From JAYPEY01 sp964519245 (GTDB taxonomy: Bacteria > Verrucomicrobiota > Verrucomicrobiia > Limisphaerales > JAYPEY01), in assembly GCA_964519245.1 (NCBI GenBank), contig CAZFLK010000093.1:1-21270 (forward strand): a stretch of DNA of 21,270 bases. Reading direction: 5' to 3'. Shown here piece after piece: positions 6,930 to 14,608 of this stretch. Numbering within the stretch: the first letter of the stretch is position 1; the number at the start of each line of letters is the position of its first letter. The notes below the pieces were generated by a model. It did not search any database. It saw only the letters and a program-made list of their open reading frames with translations, and was not told where the DNA came from. Position numbers and translations under genes: made by a program.

Positions 6930-8705
6930 ATGTCCGAATCTCCCCGCCGCCTGCGCAGTGAATCCTGGTTCAACGACCCCGCCGATCCGGGAATGACCGC
7001 CATCTATGTTGAGCGGTACATGAATTGCGGCTTCACCCGCGACGAACTTCAATCCGGCAGGCCCATCATCGGCATCGCGCAGACCGGCAGCGACCTGACG
7101 CCCTGCAACCGCGTCCATCTCGAGCTCGCTGACCGCGTCAAGTCGGGAATCCGCGACGCGGGGGGAATTCCTTTCGTTTTCCCCGTTCATCCCATTCAGG
7201 AAAGTTGTCGTCGTCCTACCGCCGCCCTCGATCGAAATCTCGCCTACCTCGGGCTTGTCGAGATCCTGCATGGCTATCCGATCGATGGCGTCGTGCTCAC
7301 AACCGGCTGCGACAAGACCACGCCGGCCTGCCTGATGGCGGCGGCAACGTCCAACCTCCCCTCCATCATCCTGACCGGCGGCCCCATGCTGGACGGCTGG
7401 CACAATGGCAAGCTCGCCGGTTCCGGCGTCACCGTCTGGGAAGCCCGGAAGCGCCACGCCGCCGGTGAGATCGATTACGAGGAGTTCATGGATTCGATCG
7501 CCGACTCCTCGCCCAGCATCGGCTACTGCAACACCATGGGCACCGCATCCTCCATGAACACCCTGGCGGAGGCCTTGGGCATGTCGCTCCCCGGTTGCGC
7601 CAGCATCCCCGCCGCCTATCGGGAACGCGGACAGATGGCCTATGCCTCGGGCCGCCGCATCGTGGACATGGTCCGCGAAGGACTGACGCCATCCAGGATC
7701 ATGACGCGGGAGGCCTTCGAGAACGCCATCGTCGTCAATACGGCCATAGGCGGCTCCACCAACTGCCCCCCGCACCTCACCGCCATCGCCCGGCACATGG
7801 GCGTGGAACTGTCCCTGCAGGATTGGCAGGATATCGGCTACGATGTTCCCTTGCTGGTCAATTGCCAACCCGCGGGCGAGCATCTTTGTGAGGCCTTCCA
7901 TCGCGCCGGCGGCGCACCCGCAGTCTTCCGCGAATTGATCGGAGCGGACCGCATCCACACCGACGCCCTGACCGTCACCGGCGGAACCGTCGGCGACAAC
8001 TACGCCAACGCCCGAAACCTCGATCACGACGTCATTCGCCCTTATAAGGAACCCCTCCAGGAACAGGCCGGTTTCCTCGTCCTCTCAGGCAATCTTTTCG
8101 AAGGGGCCCTGATCAAGACCAGCGTGATCGACGAGGACTTCCGCGCCCGTTTCCTCAGCGAACCGGGCAATGAGAACCGCTTCGAAGGCCGCGCCATTGT
8201 CTTCGAAGGCCGCGAGGACTATTACGAACGCATCGATGATCCGACGCTCAACATTGATGCGACCTGCCTTCTGGTCATTCGCGGCTGCGGCCCGGTCGGC
8301 TACCCCGGTTCGGCGGAGGTCGTCAACATGTTGCCGCCTGAACGCCTCATCCGCGAGGGCGTGAACTCCCTGCCCTGCATCGGCGACGGCCGCCAAAGCG
8401 GCACCTGCGCCAGCCCCACCATCCTCAATGCCGCTCCCGAATCCGCTGTCGGCGGCAATCTCGCCCTGCTCCGAACGGATGACCGCATCCGCGTCGATCT
8501 CAACGCCTGTCGGGTCGATGTCCTGATCTCCGATGACGAACTGGCCGAACGACGAAAGAACTACATTCCGCCGCAACTGGAACACCAGACGCCGTGGCAG
8601 GAAATCTACCGCGGCTGCGTCGGACAATTGAACACCGGCGCCTGCCTCGAACCGGCCGTCACCTACCGCGAAACCTGCTCCAAATTGCCGCGGCACAATC
8701 ATTGA
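6930..8705 (+). CDS. Sugar-acid dehydratase, IlvD/Edd family (D-xylonate/L-arabinonate type)
   Basis: A 591-residue [2Fe-2S] dehydratase that would remove water from an aldonic acid (such as D-xylonate or L-arabinonate) to give the 2-keto-3-deoxy acid, in the cytoplasm. The three iron-sulphur cysteines are at C59 (SDLTPCN), C127 (TTGCDK) and C200 (GYCNTMG), the same positions as in characterised L-arabinonate dehydratase. K129, the magnesium/carbamate lysine, follows C127. The block IGDGRQSGT (about 484-492) and the C-terminal LPRHNH ending also match the pentonate dehydratase branch rather than true IlvD or Edd. ATG 6930 is chosen because family proteins start near RSxxWF; CGGAG lies about 10 nt upstream. 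The open frame runs further 5' but into non-coding sequence. Exact substrate is inferred; fuconate or galactonate remain possible. Confidence 0.88.
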   Translation: MSESPRRLRSESWFNDPADPGMTAIYVERYMNCGFTRDELQSGRPIIGIAQTGSDLTPCNRVHLELADRVKSGIRDAGGIPFVFPVHPIQESCRRPTAALDRNLAYLGLVEILHGYPIDGVVLTTGCDKTTPACLMAAATSNLPSIILTGGPMLDGWHNGKLAGSGVTVWEARKRHAAGEIDYEEFMDSIADSSPSIGYCNTMGTASSMNTLAEALGMSLPGCASIPAAYRERGQMAYASGRRIVDMVREGLTPSRIMTREAFENAIVVNTAIGGSTNCPPHLTAIARHMGVELSLQDWQDIGYDVPLLVNCQPAGEHLCEAFHRAGGAPAVFRELIGADRIHTDALTVTGGTVGDNYANARNLDHDVIRPYKEPLQEQAGFLVLSGNLFEGALIKTSVIDEDFRARFLSEPGNENRFEGRAIVFEGREDYYERIDDPTLNIDATCLLVIRGCGPVGYPGSAEVVNMLPPERLIREGVNSLPCIGDGRQSGTCASPTILNAAPESAVGGNLALLRTDDRIRVDLNACRVDVLISDDELAERRKNYIPPQLEHQTPWQEIYRGCVGQLNTGACLEPAVTYRETCSKLPRHNH

Positions 8706-8883
8706 ATGGATCTGGCTGCGTTCGCCAGAAGACGACAGCTACCCCGGGCTGTATCTCCATCTCCGCAGTAACCAAGGCGCCGAGGTTCTTGCACCCGGCT
8801 CTCGCGGCCGACAAGTTGGCCCCTCCGAATCCTCCCCGCTTTTGGCGTGAACTGCGCTTCCAAACGGGATATGAATTCCGTTG

Positions 8884-9846
8884 ATGGACAAGCCCCGAAT
8901 AGTCGTTCTCGATGGATACACCCCGAATCCCGGAGATCTGAGTTGGGACGCCCTGCGCGAACTCGGCGACTGCGAGATTCACGACCGCACACCGCCCGAG
9001 CGGGTCATCGAACGCGCCGCCGGCAAGGAGATCGTTCTGACCAACAAATCCCTCCTGCCCCGCGAAGCGATCATGGCCCTGCCCGCGATGAAATACATCG
9101 GCGTGCTCGCCACCGGCTACAATGTCGTCGACGTCGCGGCCGCGCGGGAACGCAGTGTCCCGGTGACCAACGCCGCCGGCTACAGCACGGCCTCGGTCGC
9201 CCAGATGACGATGGCCCTGATGCTGGAACTGACGCAGAACGTCGGGCGACACTCCGCTTCGGCCCGCTCCGGCGCCTGGGCCGATTGCCCTGATTTCTGT
9301 TACTGGGAAAAACCCATGATCGAGCTCAACGGCCTGACCTTCGGCGTCATTGGTTACGGCAAGATTGCGAAGGCCGCCATTCAACTCGCCCAGGCCTTCG
9401 GCATGAGGATCATCGTCCATACCCGCACCGTTCCCGCGGCCCCGCCCGGGGACGTCCGCTTCGTCTCACTGGAGGATCTCCTGCGCGAAAGCGATGTCGT
9501 CAGCCTCCATTGCCCGTTGACCGATCAGAACCTTCGCTTCATCAACGCCCCGGGCCTTGCCCTGATGAAGCCGACCGCCTTCCTCATCAATACTTCCCGC
9601 GGACCGCTCATCAACGAACAGGCCCTCGCCGACGCCTTGCAATCCGGAACCCTTGCCGGCGCCGCGGTCGATGTGCTCTCGGTGGAGCCTCCCACCCCGG
9701 ACAACCCGCTGCTCTCCGCCCCAAACTGCATTGTCACGCCGCACATCGCCTGGGCGACGCGCGCCTCCCGTTCGAGACTGATGGAGATTGCCCTCGACAA
9801 CTTGCGCGCGTTCCTTGCGGGGAACCCGATCAATGTCGTGAACTGA
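8884..9846 (+). CDS. D-isomer-specific 2-hydroxyacid dehydrogenase (hydroxypyruvate/glyoxylate reductase type)
   Basis: A 320-residue NAD(P)-dependent dehydrogenase that interconverts 2-keto acids and D-2-hydroxy acids. Catalytic residues are visible: Arg239 (NTSRGPLIN), Glu268 (SVEPPTPDNPL) and His287 (TPHIAW). The substrate-loop motif VLATGYNVVD (74-83) is typical of glycerate dehydrogenase/HprA-like enzymes. The nucleotide motif is GYGKIA (157-162), with Ala in place of the usual third Gly of GxGxxG. ATG 8884 is taken as start; an adjacent TTG 8881 is the alternative. It lies 178 bp after the dehydratase gene on the same strand and 16 bp before the TAXI gene. It may reduce glyoxylate or hydroxypyruvate from sugar-acid breakdown; that role is inferred. 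Confidence 0.88.
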   Translation: MDKPRIVVLDGYTPNPGDLSWDALRELGDCEIHDRTPPERVIERAAGKEIVLTNKSLLPREAIMALPAMKYIGVLATGYNVVDVAAARERSVPVTNAAGYSTASVAQMTMALMLELTQNVGRHSASARSGAWADCPDFCYWEKPMIELNGLTFGVIGYGKIAKAAIQLAQAFGMRIIVHTRTVPAAPPGDVRFVSLEDLLRESDVVSLHCPLTDQNLRFINAPGLALMKPTAFLINTSRGPLINEQALADALQSGTLAGAAVDVLSVEPPTPDNPLLSAPNCIVTPHIAWATRASRSRLMEIALDNLRAFLAGNPINVVN

Positions 9847-9862
9847 ATAGAACGCCACATTG

Positions 9863-11179
9863 ATGGACTCCTCCCCGACATCGCGGCTGAACCGCTGGAT
9901 GGTCTGCCTGGCAGTTGCCCTGATCGTCGGATCCATTGGCATCTGGCATTTCACCAAGGAACGACTGCCCCGGACCATCCGCATTGCCACGGCCAAGCAG
10001 GGCGGACTTTATCATGAGTTCGGGCAGGCCCTCGCGAAATCCCTGACCCGCAGGTCCGACGTCAAGGTCCAGGTCATTCAGACCGACGGGTCCGTGCGGA
10101 ATCGCGAACTGCTGTTGGACGACAAGGCGGACATCGCCATTATCCAGGGCGGTTCCACCTCCATCGAAGAGCTCGCCGTCATTGCGCCGCTCTATCCCGA
10201 GGTGGTGCATGCGATCGCGCGCCGCGGCGAAGGAACCGCCGTCGAAAAACTCGCCGCCAAACGCGTCGCGCTGGGACCACAGGGCTCCGGCATGCGCCAG
10301 AGCGCGGAGCGGATCCTCGATCATTACGCCCTGAGCGACTCAATCCACCAAGACGCAGACGCCTATTTCGGGCGGCTGACCGACGACCTCGATACTCAAG
10401 GAGCCATTGTCACAACCGGTTTCATGAATCGCGACCTCCAAAGGGTCCTGGCAACCGGCGACTTCTCCATTCTCCCGCTGGACGCAAAGGCCCTCGATCT
10501 CAAGAACGCCTACTTTCGCGCGACCGAGATACCACGCGGACTCTATCGTGAGAATCCGCCCATCCCTCCCGCTCCGGTGACAACCGTCGCAACCACCGCA
10601 CTCCTGGTGGCGCACGAAGACGCCTCCGACCTGCTGATCAATACCGTCCTCCCCGCAATCTACAACGAGGGCCTCGGACTCCAGTTCCCCACCCTGATTC
10701 CCTCGCGCGACGCTATCAATGCCTCGCCCGTCCCCTTGCACAACACCGCCCGCAGCTTTTTCAACCCGCCGGACCAGATCGTGCGGGTGACGGCGGTGAT
10801 GGAATCCCTCGCCGCGTTCAAGGAACTCAGCGTCGCGCTCGTCGCCGGCTGCTACCTGCTTTGGACGCGTTGGCGCCGGCTCAAGGAACGCGCCGAGGAA
10901 GAAGCCATCCAGATCCAGAAGGACCGCCTCGACGAATACCTCGAGAAGACCTTCGACATCGAACACGCCCAAATGGCCTCCGACGATGTCGACGAACTGC
11001 AGAGGCTCCTTGATCGTGTGACTGAAATCAAGCTGGCGGCCCTTTCAGAACTCACCCACGAGAACCTGCGCAGCGATCAGTCCTTCTCCATCTTCATCCT
11101 CCAATGCGGCAACCTGATCTCCAAGATCCAACTCAAGATCGTCAATTGCACGTTGAAGAGTTCCCGCCGTTCAGCTTGA
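9863..11179 (+). CDS. Membrane-anchored TAXI-family solute-binding protein with cytoplasmic helical tail
   Basis: A 438-residue protein related to TAXI (TRAP-associated extracytoplasmic immunogenic) binding proteins. An N-terminal membrane anchor (about 12-30, WMVCLAVALIVGSIGIW) is followed by the TAXI ligand domain, with hallmarks IRIATAKQGGLYHEFGQAL, ADIAIIQGGS, LAAKRVALGPQGSGM and IVTTGFMNRDLQRVL. A second membrane helix (about 320-336, ELSVALVAGCYLLW) precedes about 100 charged, helix-forming residues that should be cytoplasmic. No DctQ/DctM-type permease gene lies beside it, so it may be a receptor or adaptor rather than a transport component. It starts 16 bp after the dehydrogenase gene, probably in one operon; ATG 9863 follows an in-frame TTG. 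Its 3' end overlaps the convergent unknown gene by 9 bp. The ligand is unknown. Confidence 0.75.
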   Translation: MDSSPTSRLNRWMVCLAVALIVGSIGIWHFTKERLPRTIRIATAKQGGLYHEFGQALAKSLTRRSDVKVQVIQTDGSVRNRELLLDDKADIAIIQGGSTSIEELAVIAPLYPEVVHAIARRGEGTAVEKLAAKRVALGPQGSGMRQSAERILDHYALSDSIHQDADAYFGRLTDDLDTQGAIVTTGFMNRDLQRVLATGDFSILPLDAKALDLKNAYFRATEIPRGLYRENPPIPPAPVTTVATTALLVAHEDASDLLINTVLPAIYNEGLGLQFPTLIPSRDAINASPVPLHNTARSFFNPPDQIVRVTAVMESLAAFKELSVALVAGCYLLWTRWRRLKERAEEEAIQIQKDRLDEYLEKTFDIEHAQMASDDVDELQRLLDRVTEIKLAALSELTHENLRSDQSFSIFILQCGNLISKIQLKIVNCTLKSSRRSA

Positions 11180-11776
11180 GGCGGGGACTTGCCCACCCTC
11201 CCCGCCCGAACCGGCGAGCGCGTTGATCAAATCGCTTGCGACCGGATCATCATCCAATTCGTGAAGCCACATGAGAATGAATTGTCGCCTCGCTTGCTCA
11301 TCGATTGAACCGGCAAGCAATTCCTTTCGCAACAGGGCTGCCATGTAGAAATGGTGCGTTGGTTCGTCTTGAAACGTATCCAGATCTTCCTCCGACAGAC
11401 TCCGGAGGTAGCCAGTGGCCGCCTCAACCGCCTTCCCTCCCGCAAGCGCGCACCTCGCATCGCGTTCCCGCGAATCCCCCCGGTTCCCTCTGTGCGGCCT
11501 GAGCGGCGGGTACTCGGAAAGATGGATCTCAAGATTGGATTCGACGCATGTGCGCAAGAGGTCCAGGGACAGCGCCGGACCTCCCCCGGCCGCGCCGCTG
11601 CGAGGATGAAAACCAATGTCCGCAACCCAGCGAGATTCTCTTCGAAAGTCCGGCGGCGAGTACGCCAACCACCGCTCCAACGCCTCGACTTGGGGTGATA
11701 AATCCCATTCCTCCCCAGCCAACGTCACCAGGTTCTCAAACCGTTCCCCGGTTCGCTTCCTTATGACGCACGGCAT
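11171..11776 (-). CDS. Hypothetical protein (201 aa), operon partner of chdC
   Basis: A soluble protein of unknown family. It starts MPCVIRKRTGERFENLVTLAGEEWDL, then shows LERWLAYSPPDFRRESRWVADIGFHP, and has a helix-rich, acidic C-terminal half (SLSEEDLDTFQDEPTHHFYMAALLRKELLAGSIDEQARRQFILMWLHELDDD). There is no signal peptide or membrane segment. The ATG lies only 3 bp after the ChdC stop codon, which strongly suggests translational coupling. The 3' end overlaps the TAXI gene on the other strand by 9 bp. The tight spacing and protein-like composition argue that it is real, but nothing visible assigns a function. Confidence 0.6.
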   Translation of the reverse strand: MPCVIRKRTGERFENLVTLAGEEWDLSPQVEALERWLAYSPPDFRRESRWVADIGFHPRSGAAGGGPALSLDLLRTCVESNLEIHLSEYPPLRPHRGNRGDSRERDARCALAGGKAVEAATGYLRSLSEEDLDTFQDEPTHHFYMAALLRKELLAGSIDEQARRQFILMWLHELDDDPVASDLINALAGSGGEGGQVPASS

Positions 11777-11779
11777 CGC

Positions 11780-12595
11780 CTAAAGCCTCAGATGCTCCCA
11801 GAGTTGTTCGGTCGAGACGCGCATGTTGACGTAGAAAGGGCCGAAACCGCCATAGCGCGCGGTCACCTCGTCAAAGCGCATTTCGTAGACGATATCGCGA
11901 ACGGCGTCGACCTGATGTGCCATGAGCGTCACGCCCCATTCCCACTCATCCAGACCCGTCGAGGACGTGATCAACTGTGAAACTCGACCGGCATACTTGC
12001 GCCCCACGGTCGCATGCCCCTTCATCAACTTCTTGCGGGTCTCGAATTCGAGCGAATACCAGTTGTCCTCGCCGTCACGCCGCTTCAGCATCGGATAGAA
12101 ACACATGACTTCCCACTCCGGCATCTCCGGATAAAGCCGGTAATGTTCATACTCCTTGATCTTCTTGCGGAAGGTCTCGAAGCGCTCCTTGAACTCGTCC
12201 GACTCGGGATCCAGCTTCTCCTGGTGAACCAACATGGCCTTGGTGTCCTCCTCCGTCGTCGCATACTCGGACAACTCAGTGACGCTGAAGTAGTCGTACA
12301 CGCAGTCCAGCGAGCCGGCTGGAAAACAATGCTCAATGTCCCGATGCAGTTGCATCGCTGCTCCGAGATCAGCCGCGTAGACCATGAAGGCCAGGTCCGC
12401 CTTCGGCCCACAGGTGGCAAACATGTCCACCCGCGGCTCGCAGGGCCCCTTGTTCGCCGCCAACAGCGCCTCCAACTTCTCCCGGACTTCGCCCGCGGCG
12501 CCCTCCGGAAGATCCGCCCAGAGATCGCGGTCGATGGTGTAAAAGAGATGCATCACGTGGATGCCCTGATCCAGTTTGACTGTCGGCAATGGCAT
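11780..12595 (-). CDS. chdC: Coproheme decarboxylase ChdC/HemQ (chlorite-dismutase family)
   Basis: A 271-residue cytoplasmic enzyme that decarboxylates coproheme III to haem b, the last step of the coproporphyrin-dependent haem pathway. Active-site residues align by spacing with the Firmicute enzyme: catalytic Tyr167 and Lys171 (YPMLK), proximal haem ligand His194 (KGHATVGRKYAG) 27 residues after the Tyr, and Gln207 13 residues after the His, where true chlorite dismutases have Arg. The conserved C-terminal blocks DEWEWGVTL and DIVYEMRFDEVTARYGGFGPFYV are present. The Gln argues for ChdC over chlorite detoxification. The gene sits 45 bp after a pseudo-receiver gene and 3 bp before an unknown gene; no other haem gene is in the window. 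Confidence 0.9.
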   Translation of the reverse strand: MPLPTVKLDQGIHVMHLFYTIDRDLWADLPEGAAGEVREKLEALLAANKGPCEPRVDMFATCGPKADLAFMVYAADLGAAMQLHRDIEHCFPAGSLDCVYDYFSVTELSEYATTEEDTKAMLVHQEKLDPESDEFKERFETFRKKIKEYEHYRLYPEMPEWEVMCFYPMLKRRDGEDNWYSLEFETRKKLMKGHATVGRKYAGRVSQLITSSTGLDEWEWGVTLMAHQVDAVRDIVYEMRFDEVTARYGGFGPFYVNMRVSTEQLWEHLRL

Positions 12596-12640
12596 AAATT
12601 CCTTCTCGTTTGGCGAAGTGACTGTCCGCTCGATTCGACT

Positions 12641-13015
12641 CTATTCGACCTCCAGCACGTGTTCCAGCAGCGCGGGCAGTTGATCCAACATCCCCGCATT
12701 GCTGGCAATCAATGCGGCCCCGGCATCCCTGGCGGCTGCCTGCAACTCGCTTTTCTCAGGCTGCGTGTAGGCCAGCACGGGAAGGTGCTCCGTGTCCGGA
12801 TTCCGCTTCAATTCCCCGATTATCGCGCAGGCATCGGTATGCTTCACGTGCAACTCCATGATGGCCACGATCGGCTTCTCCTGTTGGACAAGCTCCACCC
12901 AATCCGACCCGCCATTGAGCGTCTGCACACGATAGCCAAGGTCCTGCAGCTTGTTGGGCAACTGACTGCCTGGAAGCAATTCTTCATACATCAAGAATGC
13001 CAGCGGTGAGGTCAT
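12641..13015 (-). CDS. Degenerate response-regulator receiver (pseudo-receiver) protein
   Basis: A 124-residue single-domain protein with the alternating beta/alpha pattern of a CheY-like receiver. Predicted strands are LAFLMYE, YRVQTL, PIVAIMEL, PVLAYT and AALIAS. The usual phospho-acceptor Asp after strand 3 appears to be Glu54 (IMELHV). The acidic pair near strand 1 is Glu11-Glu12, and the strand-5 Lys is absent (ASNAG where KP is expected). It is therefore unlikely to be phosphorylated normally and may be a constitutive or binding-only module. Start ATG 13015 is chosen because the receiver fold begins there; the frame stays open upstream to 13267 but that part is shared with the nusA leader. 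It is first in the minus-strand run with chdC. Confidence 0.65.
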   Translation of the reverse strand: MTSPLAFLMYEELLPGSQLPNKLQDLGYRVQTLNGGSDWVELVQQEKPIVAIMELHVKHTDACAIIGELKRNPDTEHLPVLAYTQPEKSELQAAARDAGAALIASNAGMLDQLPALLEHVLEVE

Positions 13016-13112
13016 GCGGGGACAAATAATGGGACCGGGGAAATTTGCAAAGGCTTTTCCTCCCCTCTGCAACGCGCCGCAACGATCGGCGCCAATCCGT
13101 CGCAAAACACGC

Positions 13113-13141
13113 TTGACGCCCTTCCCGCTCATCTCTACCTT
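13113..13141 (+). promoter_or_regulatory. Predicted sigma-70-type promoter for the nusA operon
   Basis: A TTGACG box (13113-13118), a 17-nt spacer and TACCTT (13136-13141). The -35 matches consensus at five of six bases; the -10 keeps the key first T, second A and last T. Initiation would fall near 13148, giving a leader of about 97 nt before nusA. The site lies in the intergenic region between the divergent pseudo-receiver gene and nusA. Confidence 0.5.
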
Positions 13142-13187
13142 CCGCCCACACATCGTTCTGGTTGCTGGTTGTCCAGTGAGTGAGAGT

Positions 13188-13210
13188 CGGAATTCAATTC
13201 CGGCTTTTTT
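13188..13210 (+). terminator. Terminator-like hairpin (possible attenuator) in the nusA leader
   Basis: CGGAATTCAATTCCG (13188-13202) can fold into a short stem and is followed by GC and six Ts (13205-13210), the shape of an intrinsic terminator. It lies downstream of the predicted promoter and 34 bp before the nusA start, so it would act inside the leader. The stem is short (five to seven pairs depending on loop size) and AT-containing, so it may be weak or conditional. Confidence 0.5.
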
Positions 13211-13244
13211 GTTCCCCGGATGCCGCGCAAAACAGGAAATATTT

Positions 13245-14522
13245 ATGAATGCTGAATTCTTAGCCAACTTGGATTACTGGGAGCGCGAAAAGGGCATCAA
13301 CCGCGAGACCCTCGTCGCCGCAGTCGAGGAGGCTCTGGTCTCCGCCGCCAAGAAAGCCGTCGGCCCGGCGCGTGAACTCCGCTGCGAAATCGACAAGGAA
13401 CACGGCGACATTCGGGCCTTCGCAAAACTCATTGTCGTCGCCCAAGTGCAGAACAAGCACGACGAAATCTCCTTGTTTGACGCCCGCCGACTCGACGACG
13501 ACGCCCAGATCGGCCACGAGATCGAAAAGGAAGTCACGCCCAACGGCTTCGGCAGAATCGCGGCCCAGTACGCCAAACAGGCCTTGCTCCAACAGGTCCG
13601 GCGCGCCGAAAAACAGCTGATTTACGACGAGTTCAAGGACCGTGTGGGTGATGTCGTCTCCGGAACTGTTCGTCGTTTCGAACGCTCCGATGTCGTCATC
13701 GACCTCGGCCGCTATGAGGCTCTCCTCCCCAACCGGGAACGCGTGCCGATCGAGGAATATCAACCCGGCGAACGCATCCGCTGCTATGTCAAGGCAGTCG
13801 AGGAAACCGGCCACGGCCCCGAAATCATCCTCTCCCGCGCCGACCCCAAGTTCGTCATCAAGCTCTTCCAACTCGAGGTCTCCGAGATCAACGACGGCAC
13901 GGTCGAGATCATGGGCGTCGCCCGCGAACCCGGTTTCCGAACCAAATTGGCCGTTTTCTCCAAAGACCAACGCGTCGATCCCGTCGGCGCCTGTGTCGGC
14001 CTCCGGGGCCAGCGCGTCAAGAATATCGTGCGCGAACTGAGCAACGAGAAGGTCGACATCATCAAATGGGACCCGGAAATCCGCACCTTCATCACCAACG
14101 CCCTTGCCCCAGCGCAGCTCAAGAATTTCGAGTTGGATGAGACCAGCAAGCGCGTCAGGATCATGGTGAGCGAGGACCAACTCTCCCTCGCCATTGGCAA
14201 GCGCGGCCAGAATGCGCGACTGACAGCCAAGCTGACCGGCTGGCAGGTCGATATCGAACAGGAAGTCAACACCGAGTTGGACTTTGACCAAAAAGTTGCC
14301 CTCGCTGTGAAAACCGTTGCGGCAATCCCCGGAATCTCCGAGGATCAGGCCAACACCTTGGTTCATGCCGGCTTCCTGAATCCCGAAGACCTGCTGCAGG
14401 CCGAGGAAAGCGACTTGGCCGAGATCGATGGAATCGGCGAACAAGCCGGCGACATCATGACCGCCATTCGCGCCGAATCAGAAAAACGATTGCAAGAAAA
14501 CAACGGCGACAAAGCCGCCTGA
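13245..14522 (+). CDS. nusA: Transcription termination/antitermination factor NusA
   Basis: A 425-residue RNA-polymerase-binding factor controlling pausing, termination and antitermination. Domains in order: N-terminal polymerase-binding domain (1-125), S1 domain (about 135-200, GDVVSGTVRRFERSDVVIDLG), KH1 (about 201-275, with VGLRGQRVKNIVREL) and KH2 (about 280-345, with LAIGKRGQNARLTAKLTGW). A helix-hairpin-helix type C-terminal repeat follows (about 350-412, IPGISEDQANTLVHAGF). ATG 13245 has AGGA seven bases upstream and gives the standard NusA N-terminus; the longer open frame runs back through the leader. It is the first gene of the operon. The usual upstream rimP gene is absent; a promoter and terminator-like hairpin occupy that place. 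Confidence 0.95.
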   Translation: MNAEFLANLDYWEREKGINRETLVAAVEEALVSAAKKAVGPARELRCEIDKEHGDIRAFAKLIVVAQVQNKHDEISLFDARRLDDDAQIGHEIEKEVTPNGFGRIAAQYAKQALLQQVRRAEKQLIYDEFKDRVGDVVSGTVRRFERSDVVIDLGRYEALLPNRERVPIEEYQPGERIRCYVKAVEETGHGPEIILSRADPKFVIKLFQLEVSEINDGTVEIMGVAREPGFRTKLAVFSKDQRVDPVGACVGLRGQRVKNIVRELSNEKVDIIKWDPEIRTFITNALAPAQLKNFELDETSKRVRIMVSEDQLSLAIGKRGQNARLTAKLTGWQVDIEQEVNTELDFDQKVALAVKTVAAIPGISEDQANTLVHAGFLNPEDLLQAEESDLAEIDGIGEQAGDIMTAIRAESEKRLQENNGDKAA

Positions 14523-14608
14523 ACGACAGATAAGAGAAGCCCGGCCATGAGAGCGCAACCGTCAAATTGTTAGTCCAATGACGACGCTCGGCCACATAGA
14601 ACCGATTT

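Noticed and set aside
6804..8027. Minus-strand open frame of 407 codons opposite the dehydratase
   Set aside because: Antisense to a gene with all catalytic cysteines in place; Gly/Asp/Val-rich shadow.
12014..13009. Plus-strand open frame of 331 codons opposite chdC and the pseudo-receiver
   Set aside because: The minus strand carries complete ChdC active-site residues; the plus frame shows no family pattern.
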